Assembly: GCA_016195205.1 (NCBI GenBank)
Contig: JACQAB010000048.1
Coordinates: forward strand, 1 to 10,882
Direction: 5' to 3'
DNA length: 10,882 nt
DNA from: Pseudomonadota bacterium
GTDB lineage: Bacteria > Pseudomonadota > Alphaproteobacteria > UBA9219 > RGZA01
Positions within the stretch are counted from its first letter, which is position 1. The number at the start of each line of letters is the position of its first letter. The notes beneath the pieces were generated by a model. That model made no database searches. It was not told the DNA's origin and was given only the letters and a program-made list of their open reading frames with translations. This document shows, in pieces, positions 1-6,640 of the stretch. Made by a program: the position numbers and the translations under genes.

Positions 1-62
1 CAATGTTTTATCGACGAAGAGTAATACAAAACCGCGAAAGTAAAAACCGGGCTTTTTATAGA

Positions 63-1091
63 CTAAAGATAATCTTTTGCCAAGAGTTCCGCGATTTGAA
101 TAGCGTTAAGAGCGGCTCCCTTACGAAGATTATCCGAGACAATCCAAAGCGCTAACCCATTTTCCACCGAAGCGTCTTCCCTGATCCGCGACACAAATAC
201 CGGGTCATCCCCCGCGCATTCCACGGGGGTAACGTAACCCTCGTCGGCGCGGTGGTCGATCACCGTGACGCCGCGGGCCCGTTTCAGCAGCGCGCGGGCT
301 TCCCCGGCCGACAGCGGGTTTTCCAACTCCAGAAACACCGCCTCGGCATGGCCGATAAACACCGGCACGCGCACGCAGGTGGCCACCACCTTGATATGCG
401 GGTCAAGGATTTTCTTGGTTTCCAGCACCATTTTGGTTTCTTCCTTGGTGCTGCCGTCATCCATGAACACGTCGATATGCGGGATGACGTTGAAGGCGAT
501 CTGCTTGGTGAAAAGCTGCTTCTCGATCTTGTCGTTCACGAAAACCGCGCGGGTCTGGTTGAATAACTCATCCATCGCTTCTTTGCCCGCGCCCGACACC
601 GATTGATAGGTCGACACCACCACGCGCTTGATTTTCGCGGCGTCATGAATGGGCTTCAGCGCCACCACCATCTGCATGGTCGAGCAGTTGGGATTGGCGA
701 TGATGTTTTTCTTTTTATAGCCGGCGATGGCTGCGGCGTTCACCTCGGGCACGATCAGCGGCACGTCGGGATCCATGCGGAAATGCGAGGTGTTGTCGAT
801 CACCACGCAGCCCGCCGCGCCGGCCTTCGGCGCGAATTCAGCCGACACCTTGGCGCCCGGCGAAAACAACGCAATATCGGTGCCCTTGAAGTCGTAGCTG
901 GACAGCTCCTGCACCACCAGCGTCTGGTCATCGCCGAACGACACTTCCAATCCCGCCGATTTTTGCGAGGCCAGCGCCACCACTTGCGAGATGGGGAATT
1001 CCCGCTCGGCCAGAATGGACAGCATTTCGTGGCCTACCGCCCCGGTTGCCCCCACCACCGCCACCTTGAATGGTCGCTGTGTTTTGCTCAT
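63..1091 (-). CDS. asd: Aspartate-semialdehyde dehydrogenase
   Basis: This enzyme reduces aspartyl phosphate to aspartate semialdehyde with NADPH in the cytoplasm, at the branch to lysine, diaminopimelate, methionine and threonine. The 342-residue length fits the family. The N-terminal nucleotide-binding loop GATGAVG is at residues 14-20. The catalytic cysteine is C136 in NPNCST, followed by TYQSVSGAGK at 161-170. R241 and H248 in RVPVFIGHAE match the substrate-binding arginine and acid/base histidine with the spacing seen in known enzymes. The ATG start is supported by a GGAGG site (1101-1105) nine bases upstream and by an N-terminus that runs directly into the Rossmann strand. The gene diverges from the 133-residue protein, so their promoters must share 1092-1205. 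No convincing terminator is visible in the 62 bases left after the stop. Identification is secure; the overall pattern is the bacterial (USG-1-like) type. Confidence 0.97.
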   Translation of the reverse strand: MSKTQRPFKVAVVGATGAVGHEMLSILAEREFPISQVVALASQKSAGLEVSFGDDQTLVVQELSSYDFKGTDIALFSPGAKVSAEFAPKAGAAGCVVIDNTSHFRMDPDVPLIVPEVNAAAIAGYKKKNIIANPNCSTMQMVVALKPIHDAAKIKRVVVSTYQSVSGAGKEAMDELFNQTRAVFVNDKIEKQLFTKQIAFNVIPHIDVFMDDGSTKEETKMVLETKKILDPHIKVVATCVRVPVFIGHAEAVFLELENPLSAGEARALLKRARGVTVIDHRADEGYVTPVECAGDDPVFVSRIREDASVENGLALWIVSDNLRKGAALNAIQIAELLAKDYL

Positions 1092-1159
1092 TTCTTAACG
1101 CCTCCACCCTCAAAAAAACACGGATTGGCGCGGTCTGCAAGGCTTTTAAACCATTTTCT

Positions 1160-1187
1160 AAGCTTTCCCCGCCATGATGGAGAGCTT
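1160..1187 (+). other. Possible leader hairpin before the 133-residue protein
   Basis: The arms AAGCTTTCC (1160-1168) and GGAGAGCTT (1179-1187) can pair over nine bases with one G-U wobble and a ten-base loop. The hairpin ends about six bases before the Shine-Dalgarno site at 1193-1198. It could affect translation or mRNA stability, or be chance; there is no T-run, so it is not a terminator. Confidence 0.3.
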
Positions 1188-1192
1188 ATTCC

Positions 1193-1198
1193 AGGGAG
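1193..1198 (+). promoter_or_regulatory. Ribosome binding site deciding the start at 1206
   Basis: AGGGAG lies seven bases before ATG 1206. The reading frame is open far upstream, but that part runs antisense to asd. This site marks the real start. Confidence 0.7.
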
Positions 1199-1205
1199 AA
1201 AACCT

Positions 1206-1607
1206 ATGCCGCTGATGGAAGCCTTCGAACAGAATCACCGCTATGTCTTCGTGCCGGAACGCGCGAAGAAGCCGCTGTTTTCAGCCGTGGCGTTGATGAA
1301 CGACGGACGCGTGGCGCTGGAACTGACCGCCGCCCCCGCCGCGCTGAAAACCAAAACCAAGGCGCTGGAAAAAATTCTGGGCAAGCCGCGCCAATCCCTG
1401 ATGCTGCCCGAAACCGGCATGCTGCGCCTGCTTTACGCCAAGGGCTGCGAAGCGGTCTTAAGTAAACTGTGCAAGGCCGGCCACCTCACCCGCGACGACA
1501 TGGAACATGCGCTGATGCAGTTCGAGCGGCTGGAACTTAAATCCGCCCAAGCCGGCAAGGGCCCCGCCGGCCTCGTGGCGCAGGACAACGCGCGGGTTTC
1601 GGCTTAA
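1206..1607 (+). CDS. Hypothetical protein, 133 residues
   Basis: I do not recognise this protein. It appears soluble, with no signal peptide or membrane segment. Residues 1-45 have alternating hydrophobic pattern suggesting beta structure (YVFVPERAKKPLFSAVAL, then GRVALEL). Residues 48-115 look mainly helical and basic, with two cysteines at 81 and 89. The tail from about 116 is Gly/Ala-rich and probably disordered. The start is set by the AGGGAG site; a second ATG at codon 4 is also possible. Codon use is GC-rich like its neighbours, and the third positions behave as coding sequence. It diverges from asd and converges with the 367-residue gene, leaving only 14 bases and no visible terminator between the two stop codons. 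It is probably a real gene, function unknown. Confidence 0.75.
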   Translation: MPLMEAFEQNHRYVFVPERAKKPLFSAVALMNDGRVALELTAAPAALKTKTKALEKILGKPRQSLMLPETGMLRLLYAKGCEAVLSKLCKAGHLTRDDMEHALMQFERLELKSAQAGKGPAGLVAQDNARVSA

Positions 1608-1621
1608 GGCAAGTCGCAGCT

Positions 1622-2725
1622 TCACCCTAGCAGGGCCTCGGCTTTTTTCCCTGCATAGCTTTGCAAAATCTGGCGCAAGCGCCGGGTATAAAGCGTGTTG
1701 CGTTGTCCGGAATCGAGCGTGGGCGGCGGCGCGGAGGGCGCGGCTAAAATCCGCTGCGTCTCGGCAGCCAGGGGCTCATAGCCGCTGGCCGCCCTTTTCT
1801 TTTCCAGCGCCTCGAACAGGCACCACATGCCGCGCGCTAAGCCCGCCGGGCCGGGCAAGGCACAGACCTCGGCGCTGACCTCAGCAGGCGCAAGAAAAGG
1901 ACAATTCAAGGTTACGATTTCGCCATGTGCATCCTCAAAGCAACTGGCAAACCCGCCTTCGCGCAATGCCTTTTCCCATCCTTCTTGGAAATCCTCATAG
2001 ATCATGGGTTGCCGGTAATCGCCGCCGGTGCGCCTGATGCGTTCGGCGTATGCCTGTGCCACCCACAACATCGGCCCCGACGACACGTTGACGGTTTCAA
2101 GAGCAACGGAAAAAAGCCCGATCATGGAATCATGTGCATCAAAAGCCTGGGCGGGGGTAAGCAACTGGTGCTCGTCCAGATGCCGCGCCAGGCCATGGCC
2201 CCATTCCACGAAGGACGACAGCCAGATCCCATGCGCCGTTACCAGATGTGGATGATGCGCGGCGACGTCTTGAAGAATTTTCACCTGCTCGGCAGAAAAT
2301 TTTTGAAAACCGAAGCCAGGTACATCAGGAGGCAGATTTTCGGCAGGACCGGCATGTCCAGATAAATGCGTGGCAATGAACTCGGCCTGCCGCCGGACAA
2401 GTTCAGCCAGTTCTGGCGAAGGATCGGCCTGGAGGGTTGCCTCTAAAAAAGGTTTCAGCCAGGGCAAGAAATGCTTCATCGGCACATAAGCTCGCAAGGC
2501 CGTGAAGAAATTTCGCGTCTGCCATTCAGCATCGGCTTTTTCTAAAGGAATTTTTTTGGCGACCAAAAAACGCGTGCTAAAGCCGATGCGCGCCGGAACC
2601 GCAAGGCGCGGCGCAATATGGGCCTTCAGCCCGCGCACATAGGCGCCGCCGCCCGGAACTTCCCTGAAAGCGTGGTTGCGCTCAAACCCGTCAATCACGG
2701 CGTCAAAAATTTCATCCTGCGTCAT
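1622..2725 (-). CDS. Hypothetical protein, 367 residues
   Basis: I do not recognise a family. The protein looks soluble and mainly helical, with no signal peptide or membrane segment. Residues 155-190 are rich in histidine (H157, H158, H160, H165, H177, H182, H186). The C-terminal half has four cysteines (262, 275, 288, 302), including NCPFL at 274-278. Metal or cofactor binding is therefore imaginable but not shown. Residues 325-340 form a Pro/Ala linker, followed by a basic helix (YTRRLRQILQSYAGKK). The ATG is the first usable start, because an in-frame TAA lies four codons upstream; the only Shine-Dalgarno-like bases, GGGG, are very close to it. It lies 43 bases after rsh on the same strand with no terminator between, so it may be cotranscribed with rsh. 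Confidence 0.8.
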   Translation of the reverse strand: MTQDEIFDAVIDGFERNHAFREVPGGGAYVRGLKAHIAPRLAVPARIGFSTRFLVAKKIPLEKADAEWQTRNFFTALRAYVPMKHFLPWLKPFLEATLQADPSPELAELVRRQAEFIATHLSGHAGPAENLPPDVPGFGFQKFSAEQVKILQDVAAHHPHLVTAHGIWLSSFVEWGHGLARHLDEHQLLTPAQAFDAHDSMIGLFSVALETVNVSSGPMLWVAQAYAERIRRTGGDYRQPMIYEDFQEGWEKALREGGFASCFEDAHGEIVTLNCPFLAPAEVSAEVCALPGPAGLARGMWCLFEALEKKRAASGYEPLAAETQRILAAPSAPPPTLDSGQRNTLYTRRLRQILQSYAGKKAEALLG

Positions 2726-2768
2726 GGCCCCAATTTACCATGCGCTTTTGAAAGTATTTCGGCCGATT

Positions 2769-5054
2769 TTAGCGGTTTTTCGCCCGTTCCACTGAAATCA
2801 TGAGCGGCGTGGCGCGCAGCCCGGCTATGATGGTGTTGAGTTGATCGACATTGGACACTTCCACATCCACTAGCACGTCGAAGAAATCCACGGTGCGGTT
2901 GGTAATCTTTAAATTAATAATATTCCCGCCCGAGCGGCTGATCGAGCCGGTTAAATTCGCCAGCGCGCCCTGCAGGTTGGCGATCACCACGTTGAGGCGG
3001 CCCACCACTTTTTCGCTGCCGTGGCCGGCGTCTTCCCAGGCCACGTCGATCCAGCGTTCCGGCTGGCCGCTGAAGCTTTCCAGCGTGTCGCAATCCGAGG
3101 TGTGGATGGTCACGCCCTTGCCGGTGGTGACAATGCCCACGATGCGGTCGCCCGGCAGCGGGTGGCAGCAGCGCGCGTAATGCACCGCCATGCCTGGGAT
3201 CAGCCCGCGCAGCGTCAGCGGCTTGCCGGTTTTGGCGGCCGCGGCGACAGCAGCGGCGCTTTTCTTGCCGGTTTTCGAGGTTTCCACGCGCCACAGATGG
3301 CCGGGGTAAACCGCCTTCAGCACGTCGCGCGCCGATTGCAGCGAGGAGCCGATATTGGCGTAAAGATCCTCCAGGTTTTCGGCCTGGAATTGCTTGACCA
3401 CCGCCTCCACGTCTTTCTCGTTGAAGGCCACGCCTTCCTCGCTGAATAGTTTCTGCAGCATGGGCTTGCCCAACGCCATGTATTCGCTGCGCTGCTGGTT
3501 GCGCACGAAGCGGCGGATCTGCGAGCGGGCCTTGGCTGACACCACAAAACGTTCCCAGGCCGGGCTGGGCGAGCCGGTTTTCGAGGTCACCACCTCGACC
3601 TGGTCGCCGTTGCGCAGCTGCGTGCGCAGCGGCACCATGCGGCCGTTCACCTTGGCGCCCACGCAATGGTCGCCCACCTTGCTGTGCACGGCATAGGCGA
3701 AATCCACCGGCGTTGAGGAACGCGGCAAGGCGATCAAATCGCCCTTGGGCGTGAAGCAGAACACCTGGTCGTGGAACAGCTCGAGGCGCGTGTAATCCAA
3801 GAATTCTTCCGGCCGCTGCGCGCTTTCCACGATGTCCAGAAGCTCGCGCAGCCAGCGGTATTGCTTGCCGTCCACCTTGTCGTCTTCATGCTTATAGGCC
3901 CAGTGCGCGGCCACCCCAAGCTCGGCGATCTCTTCCATGCGCTCGCTGCGGATCTGCACCTCGATGCGGTGCTTGAGCGGGCCAATCACGCCGGTGTGCA
4001 GGCTTTGATAGCCGTTGGGCTTGGTGGTGGAGATGTAATCCTTAAACCGTCCCGGCACCACCGAGTAATGGCTGTGAATGATGCCCAGCGCCTGATAGCA
4101 CTGCTCGACGTTCTCGACGATGATGCGGAAGGCGATGATGTCCGATAATTGCTCGAAGGCGATGTTCTTGCGCTTCATCTTGCGCCAGATGGAATAGGGC
4201 GTTTTTTCGCGCCCCATCACCTTGGCCTTCAGGCCCGATTTATCCATCAGTTGCTGAAGTTCGGTAATAATGCTCGCCGCCAGGCCCGAGCCTTCCTGAC
4301 GCAGGAATTTCAGCCGCGCCAGAATGCTTTCGCGCGCGTCCTTGTGCAGCTCGGCGAAGGCCAGGTCTTCCAGCTCTTCCTGCATTTGCTTGATGCCCAT
4401 GCGTTCCGACAGCGGGGCATAGATTTCCAGCGTTTCGGCGGCTTTCTGGCGGCGCTTTTCCTCTTTTTTCAAAAAGTGCAGCGTGCGCATGTTGTGCAGC
4501 CGGTCGGCCAGTTTGACCAGCAGCACGCGGATGTCTTCGGCCATGGCCACGATCAATTTGCGGAAATTTTCCGCCTGATGCGCCTTGTCGGATTGAAACT
4601 CCAGCCGGCCCAATTTGGTGACGCCCACCACCAGACGCGCCACTTCGTCGCCGAACATTTTTTTCAGGTCTTCCTCGGTGGCGCCAGTATCCTCGATGGT
4701 GTCATGCAGCAGCGCACAGGCGATTGAGGCGCTGTCCATTTTCATTTCGGTCAGAATACTCGCCACTTCCAGCGGGTGCGAAAAATAAGGGTCGCCGGAA
4801 GCGCGCATCTGCGTGCCATGCGCCTTCATCGCGAAGACATAGGCGCGGTTCAGCAGGTCTTCGTTAACGGTCGGGTCATAGGCCTTGACGCGCTCTACCA
4901 GCTCCCACTGGCGGATCATAGGCTGGCGCGGGCGCGTGGCGTTTTCCACCTGCCGGTCAACCGCGGCGGCGACCACGGCCTCTTTGGGCTTAACCTCTTT
5001 GGCGTCTTTGGCCTGGGGTGGGTGATAGTTCAAAAGGCCCTCCTTACGGCCCAT
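2769..5054 (-). CDS. rsh: Bifunctional (p)ppGpp synthetase/hydrolase (RelA/SpoT homologue)
   Basis: This enzyme makes and degrades the alarmone (p)ppGpp in the stringent response. At 761 residues it is full length. The order is: HD hydrolase domain (about 65-200) with R84, H93, the H117-D118 pair, E121-D122, and D184 and N188; synthetase domain (about 280-390) with GREKTPYSIW at 281-290, NGYQSLHT at 347-354, IEVQIR at 364-369 and AELGVAAHWAYK at 377-388; TGS domain (about 428-490); helical region; a Cys/His region with C629, C630, H631 and C655; and a C-terminal ACT domain (about 688-758). RFKD at 336-339 is the signature of bifunctional enzymes rather than of synthetase-only RelA, and the HD residues are intact, so hydrolysis is expected. 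The first 45 residues are a Lys/Ala/Glu-rich extension; M46 is an alternative start, but only the upstream ATG has a Shine-Dalgarno site. The gene lies downstream of rpoZ but beyond a terminator. A weak candidate promoter, TTGTTC (5096-5101), 17 bases, ATCTAA (5073-5078), faces it. Confidence 0.97.
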   Translation of the reverse strand: MGRKEGLLNYHPPQAKDAKEVKPKEAVVAAAVDRQVENATRPRQPMIRQWELVERVKAYDPTVNEDLLNRAYVFAMKAHGTQMRASGDPYFSHPLEVASILTEMKMDSASIACALLHDTIEDTGATEEDLKKMFGDEVARLVVGVTKLGRLEFQSDKAHQAENFRKLIVAMAEDIRVLLVKLADRLHNMRTLHFLKKEEKRRQKAAETLEIYAPLSERMGIKQMQEELEDLAFAELHKDARESILARLKFLRQEGSGLAASIITELQQLMDKSGLKAKVMGREKTPYSIWRKMKRKNIAFEQLSDIIAFRIIVENVEQCYQALGIIHSHYSVVPGRFKDYISTTKPNGYQSLHTGVIGPLKHRIEVQIRSERMEEIAELGVAAHWAYKHEDDKVDGKQYRWLRELLDIVESAQRPEEFLDYTRLELFHDQVFCFTPKGDLIALPRSSTPVDFAYAVHSKVGDHCVGAKVNGRMVPLRTQLRNGDQVEVVTSKTGSPSPAWERFVVSAKARSQIRRFVRNQQRSEYMALGKPMLQKLFSEEGVAFNEKDVEAVVKQFQAENLEDLYANIGSSLQSARDVLKAVYPGHLWRVETSKTGKKSAAAVAAAAKTGKPLTLRGLIPGMAVHYARCCHPLPGDRIVGIVTTGKGVTIHTSDCDTLESFSGQPERWIDVAWEDAGHGSEKVVGRLNVVIANLQGALANLTGSISRSGGNIINLKITNRTVDFFDVLVDVEVSNVDQLNTIIAGLRATPLMISVERAKNR

Positions 5055-5058
5055 AATA

Positions 5059-5064
5059 TCCCTT
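5059..5064 (-). promoter_or_regulatory. Ribosome binding site deciding the rsh start
   Basis: Read on the minus strand, AAGGGA sits four bases before ATG 5054. No such site precedes the alternative M46 codon, so the 45-residue N-terminal extension is probably translated. Confidence 0.6.
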
Positions 5065-5173
5065 TTTTATGATTAGATTTAGATTAATGGCGCAGGAACA
5101 AGGGGCGGGCGGCTAGAGGCCCGTAAACAAAAGCTTTTTTCTGTCCCGGGTTTTGATCTTCAGCCTTTGGCCA

Positions 5174-5203
5174 AATAAAAACGGCCCGAAAACGGGCCGT
5201 TTA
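5174..5203 (-). terminator. Rho-independent terminator of rpoZ
   Basis: A perfect eight-base-pair stem, ACGGCCCG (5181-5188) and CGGGCCGT (5193-5200), closes a four-base loop. On the minus strand the stem is followed by a T-rich run (TTTTTATTT, ending near 5172). It begins about 27 bases after the rpoZ stop and lies before rsh, so it should separate the two transcripts at least partly. Confidence 0.9.
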
Positions 5204-5227
5204 AATGACACGGAACCAAGGGCGGGG

Positions 5228-5707
5228 TTAAAAAACCTTGTCGCCTTCGTCGGGCGGAACGTCCTTGAAAGCGTCTTCGGGAAGGGCTTCCTCGGCGGGC
5301 AGCTCGCCTGCTTCGCCTTCCAGGGCCTCTTCGCCCTCTTCTTCCTCGTCCTCGGCGGCTTCTTCGGCAGCGGCTTCACCTTCGGCATTACGCATGCCTT
5401 CGGCCATGGCGGCAGCGGCGGTGGCCCATTTCTGTTCTTCGGCCATCAGTTCTTTCAGCTCTTCCTCGCTGGTGTCGCTTTCGACGCGGCGCTGGTAGCC
5501 CTTGATCAGGGATTCCTGCAGAGCGGACAGGTCCAGCTTCTGTTCGGCGATTTCGCGCAGCGCCACCACCGGGTTTTTGTCGCGGTCACGCTCGACCTGA
5601 AGGGCGCCGCCCGAGGAAATCTCGCGGGCGCGCTGGGCCGAAACCATGACCAAGTCAAAGCGGTTGGGCACGTTCAGAATGCAGTCTTCAACGGTTACAC
5701 GAGCCAT
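5228..5707 (-). CDS. rpoZ: DNA-directed RNA polymerase omega subunit
   Basis: Omega is the small RNA polymerase subunit that helps assemble and stabilise beta-prime, and in many proteobacteria it forms part of a ppGpp binding site. The conserved core is at residues 1-60: MARVTVEDC at the N-terminus, NRFDLVMVSAQRAREIS at 15-31 and KNPVVALREIA at 44-54. A charged helical segment follows (about 78-105). From about 108 to 157 there is a highly acidic tail dominated by Glu, Ala and Asp. At 159 residues the protein is longer than usual for omega because of this tail. The ATG has a good AAGGAGA site (5718-5724) ten bases upstream. rsh lies downstream on the same strand, linking the polymerase subunit to the alarmone enzyme, although a terminator intervenes. 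The tail is low in complexity but in frame, and the stop is followed by a proper terminator, so I see no sign of a frameshift. Confidence 0.95.
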   Translation of the reverse strand: MARVTVEDCILNVPNRFDLVMVSAQRAREISSGGALQVERDRDKNPVVALREIAEQKLDLSALQESLIKGYQRRVESDTSEEELKELMAEEQKWATAAAAMAEGMRNAEGEAAAEEAAEDEEEEGEEALEGEAGELPAEEALPEDAFKDVPPDEGDKVF

Positions 5708-5762
5708 AGGCGGATACTCTCCTTAAAGGGGGTGGGCTGCAGCCCTAATCTTTACCATGATC

Positions 5763-5795
5763 GAAACTATTTAGGCGCTGTGAAATAGCAGTTTC
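5763..5795. repeat. Imperfect inverted repeat in the rpoZ/NYN intergenic region
   Basis: GAAACTATTT (5763-5772) and AAATAGCAGTTTC (5783-5795) are inverted copies, apart from a two-base GC bulge. It lies 56 bases upstream of the rpoZ start and could be a leader hairpin or protein site. There is no experimental support here. Confidence 0.4.
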
Positions 5796-5800
5796 ATGGG

Positions 5801-5845
5801 CCAAATGTAAACATCTTATTTGGATGTCTTGCATGCCCCAAATAA
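5801..5845. promoter_or_regulatory. Inverted repeat cluster, possible operator
   Basis: TTATTTGG (5816-5823) and CCAAATAA (5838-5845) form a perfect eight-base inverted repeat with a 14-base spacer. A further half-site, CCAAAT, lies at 5801-5806. The cluster is in the AT-rich region between the divergent rpoZ and NYN genes, where their promoters must be. The weak promoter-like pair TTGCAT (5829-5834) and TATCAC (5852-5857), 17 bases apart on the plus strand, overlaps it. An operator role is inference. Confidence 0.35.
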
Positions 5846-5863
5846 TTCGTGTATCACCGTTCA

Positions 5864-5875
5864 GATTAATTAATC
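5864..5875. repeat. Twelve-base perfect palindrome
   Basis: GATTAATTAATC is its own reverse complement. It lies about 82 bases before the NYN start, in the region shared by two divergent genes, and could bind a dimeric regulator. Its AT-richness means that chance cannot be excluded. Confidence 0.4.
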
Positions 5876-5957
5876 AGGGGATCAATCTAGAAGAACCAAG
5901 GGGATAGAGGCCGCGCTGCTTTCTGCGAGCGCCGCCAAAACAAAAAGGGAGAGCACC

Positions 5958-6590
5958 ATGATTTTCTACAAAGAAGAGCGTCTGGCCTTATTTATCGATG
6001 GCGCCAACCTTTACGCCGCCGCGCGCAGCCTGGGCTTCGACATCGATTATCGCCGCCTGCTGGAAGTGTTCGCCCAGCGTGGCCGTTTGATTCGCGCCTT
6101 CTATTACACCGCGCTGGTCGAAGACCAGGAATACTCTCCGATCCGTCCGCTGGTCGACTGGCTGGACTACAACGGCTATTGTATGGTCACCAAACCAACC
6201 AAGGAATACACCGACGCGTTCGGCCGCCGCAAAATCAAAGGCAACATGGATATCGAACTGGCCATCGACGTTCTGGAAATGGCCGACAAAACCGACCACA
6301 TCATCATCTTCTCGGGCGACGGCGATTTCCGCCGCCTGGTCGAAGCCTGCCAGAAAAAAGGCGTGCGCGTGTCGGTGGTTTCCACCATGCGCTCCAGCCC
6401 GCCCATGGTCGCCGACGAACTGCGCCGCCAGGCCGATAACTTCATTGAACTGGCCGAACTCTCGCAACTGATCGCCCGCGCCGGCGGCCCGCGCCAGCAG
6501 CAACAGCAGCAGGGCGCCCCGGGTGAACCGATGCTGGAAGGCGAGCCTGAAGAGGACGAAGGCGACCTTACCGATACCGCCGTCGCCTAA
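5958..6590 (+). CDS. NYN-domain (LabA/DUF88-like) protein, probable ribonuclease
   Basis: NYN domains have a PIN-like nuclease fold that uses clustered acidic residues to bind metal, and members are thought to cut or process RNA. The domain covers about residues 7-168. FIDGANLY (12-19) carries D14 and N17. KGNMDIELAID (94-104) carries D98 and D104. FSGDGDF (118-124) carries D121 and D123. The set of expected acidic residues is complete, so an active enzyme is likely. Residues 179-210 form a tail with six glutamines (180-185) followed by an acidic stretch. There is no signal peptide. The ATG is preceded by GGGAG at 5947-5951. It diverges from rpoZ, and I recall NYN genes next to rpoZ and rsh in other alphaproteobacteria, which suggests a housekeeping RNA-related role; substrate unknown. 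A terminator follows. Confidence 0.9.
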   Translation: MIFYKEERLALFIDGANLYAAARSLGFDIDYRRLLEVFAQRGRLIRAFYYTALVEDQEYSPIRPLVDWLDYNGYCMVTKPTKEYTDAFGRRKIKGNMDIELAIDVLEMADKTDHIIIFSGDGDFRRLVEACQKKGVRVSVVSTMRSSPPMVADELRRQADNFIELAELSQLIARAGGPRQQQQQQGAPGEPMLEGEPEEDEGDLTDTAVA

Positions 6591-6610
6591 GTTGCTTTGA
6601 TATAGAATTC

Positions 6611-6640
6611 AAAAACGCGGATCTTTCGATCCGCGTTTTT
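6611..6640. terminator. Bidirectional Rho-independent terminator
   Basis: A 13-base perfect inverted repeat, AAAAACGCGGATC (6611-6623) and GATCCGCGTTTTT (6628-6640), has a four-base loop and A/T runs at both ends. It ends the NYN gene on the plus strand and overlaps the last base of the convergent carboxypeptidase-like gene, so it can serve both. Confidence 0.93.

Noticed and set aside
1..62. Possible asd terminator in TAAAAACCGGGCTTTTTA (42-59)
   Set aside because: The inner bases do not pair and the loop would be too short; nothing else is seen in these 62 bases.
603..1205. Upstream extension of the 133-residue protein's open frame to over 330 codons
   Set aside because: This part lies opposite asd, is rich in His and Arg as GC-rich antisense frames are, and a proper ribosome binding site marks the start at 1206.
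1174..1215. Possible 13-codon upstream frame overlapping the start of the 133-residue protein
   Set aside because: It has no ribosome binding site and its ATG falls inside the loop of the hairpin; nothing supports translation.
2914..3666. A 250-codon frame on the minus strand within rsh
   Set aside because: It is a frame shadow of rsh with Arg/Gly/Ala-biased composition and no start signal; rsh itself is intact with all domains.
5106..5123. GC-rich hairpin (CGGGC/GCCCG) between the rpoZ terminator and rsh
   Set aside because: The stem is only five pairs and has no T-run on either strand.
5867..5873. CtrA-like TTAA pair in the palindrome
   Set aside because: The CtrA consensus needs two TTAA boxes seven bases apart; here they are adjacent.
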